From contig CAWFXW010000037.1 of assembly GCA_963819785.1 (NCBI GenBank), positions 186,001 through 250,000 on the forward strand: a stretch of DNA of 64,000 nt, written 5' to 3'. Source of the DNA: Palsa-504 sp963819785 (GTDB lineage Bacteria; Actinomycetota; Actinomycetes; Streptosporangiales; Streptosporangiaceae). Made by a program: the position numbers and the translations under genes. The first letter of the stretch is position 1. Each line of letters begins with the position of its first letter. The notes beneath the pieces are model-generated. The model ran no database searches and was not told where the DNA came from. It saw only the letters and a program-made list of their open reading frames with translations. Positions 63,598-64,000 of this stretch are shown piece after piece.

Positions 63598-64000
63598 ATG
63601 CTGGCTGACTCCTATGGACGGGTCGCAACCGATCTGCGCGTATCGCTCACCGATCGGTGCAACTTGCGGTGCGCGTACTGCATGCCGCCCGAAGGACTCG
63701 ACTGGCTGCCCTCGCCCGAGCTGCTCACCGACGACGAGGTGGTCCGGCTGATCCGGGTCGCGGTCGAGCTGCTCGGCGTCCGCGAGGTCAGGTTTACCGG
63801 AGGCGAGCCGCTGCTGCGCCGCGGCCTGCCCGGCATCGTGGCGCGGACCGTGGCGCTGGACCCGCGCCCGGAGATCTCGCTCACCACCAACGCGATCGGG
63901 CTCGCCCGCACCGCCGCGGCGCTGCACGCGGCCGGGCTGGACCGGATCAACGTGTCCCTGGACACGTTGCGGCCGGAGACCTTCCGCAAGCTAGCCCGCC
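63598..64000 (+). CDS. moaA: GTP 3',8-cyclase, 5' part (cut by window end)
   Basis: Radical SAM enzyme for the first step of molybdenum cofactor synthesis. The first 134 residues are present: YGRVATDLRVSLTDRCNLRC continuing AYCMPPEG with the CxxxCxxC cluster, VRFTGGEPLLRRGL as the SAM motif, and ISLTTNAIGLARTAAALHAA then LDRINVSLDTL. The ATG at 63598 gives the usual start. The rest lies beyond the window. Molybdopterin is needed by formate dehydrogenases, which fits the nearby selenocysteine genes. Confidence 0.93.
   Translation, partial: MLADSYGRVATDLRVSLTDRCNLRCAYCMPPEGLDWLPSPELLTDDEVVRLIRVAVELLGVREVRFTGGEPLLRRGLPGIVARTVALDPRPEISLTTNAIGLARTAAALHAAGLDRINVSLDTLRPETFRKLAR

Overview
The window is high-GC DNA (roughly 70% by eye) with many GTG starts, ATGA/GTGA gene overlaps and families typical of soil actinomycetes (NarL two-component pairs, an AAA-LuxR regulator, MMPL transporter, PPOX/F420-type oxidoreductases, DUF222/13E12 HNH remnants, CBM2-carrying secreted glycosidases). 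I read it as a chromosomal segment of an Actinomycetota member, perhaps Streptosporangiales-like; the order is only a guess.

Layout. 0-5 kb: a secreted GH26 lipoprotein and a membrane GT2 synthase, then a lipoprotein and gene remnants. 5-9 kb: an anti-sigma-like ATPase pair, a gene-poor stretch with DnaA-box-like sites, and a Dabb protein. 9-12 kb: pyruvate formate-lyase (frameshifted) and its radical-SAM activase. 13-15 kb: a GH11 xylanase and a CE4 deacetylase whose CBM2 modules share 171 identical bases. 16-18 kb: an AbrB/RelE-like toxin-antitoxin pair and a CorA-type gene riddled with frame changes. 18.8-25.9 kb: an ABC exporter, an MMPL exporter and a NarL-type two-component system. 26-28 kb: an HNH pseudogene, a hypothetical gene and a PPOX protein. 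28-32.5 kb: a P450-SDR-Baeyer-Villiger operon with a divergent TetR and its probable operator.

33-44 kb is the most unusual region. An AAA-LuxR regulator sits between two arms. The left arm runs hydrolase-glycosyltransferase fusion, methyltransferase, thioesterase, hydratase. The right arm runs OsmC protein, flavin monooxygenase, second hydrolase-glycosyltransferase fusion. Both fusions have a Cys at the nucleophile position, and both arms are preceded by the same 23-bp box exactly 57 nt before the first start codon. I propose this as a candidate undescribed, co-regulated pathway.

44-52 kb: Fpg/Nei glycosylase, HD protein, an OmpR-type two-component system, CYTH protein, PCMT-like methyltransferase, GT87 mannosyltransferase and a membrane protein. 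52-64 kb: the selenocysteine machinery (selA, selB, tRNA-Sec) interleaved with an orphan FtsX-type permease and a GH13 glucosidase, then VOC, DUF2332, PPOX proteins and the start of moaA. Pyruvate formate-lyase makes formate, while selABC and moaA would serve a selenium/molybdenum formate dehydrogenase; that enzyme and selD are not in this window.

A recurring theme is gene damage: four conserved genes are broken by indels, and two (selB, DUF2332) run into 3' fragments of unrelated genes. Whether this is real decay or residual assembly error cannot be settled from sequence alone.
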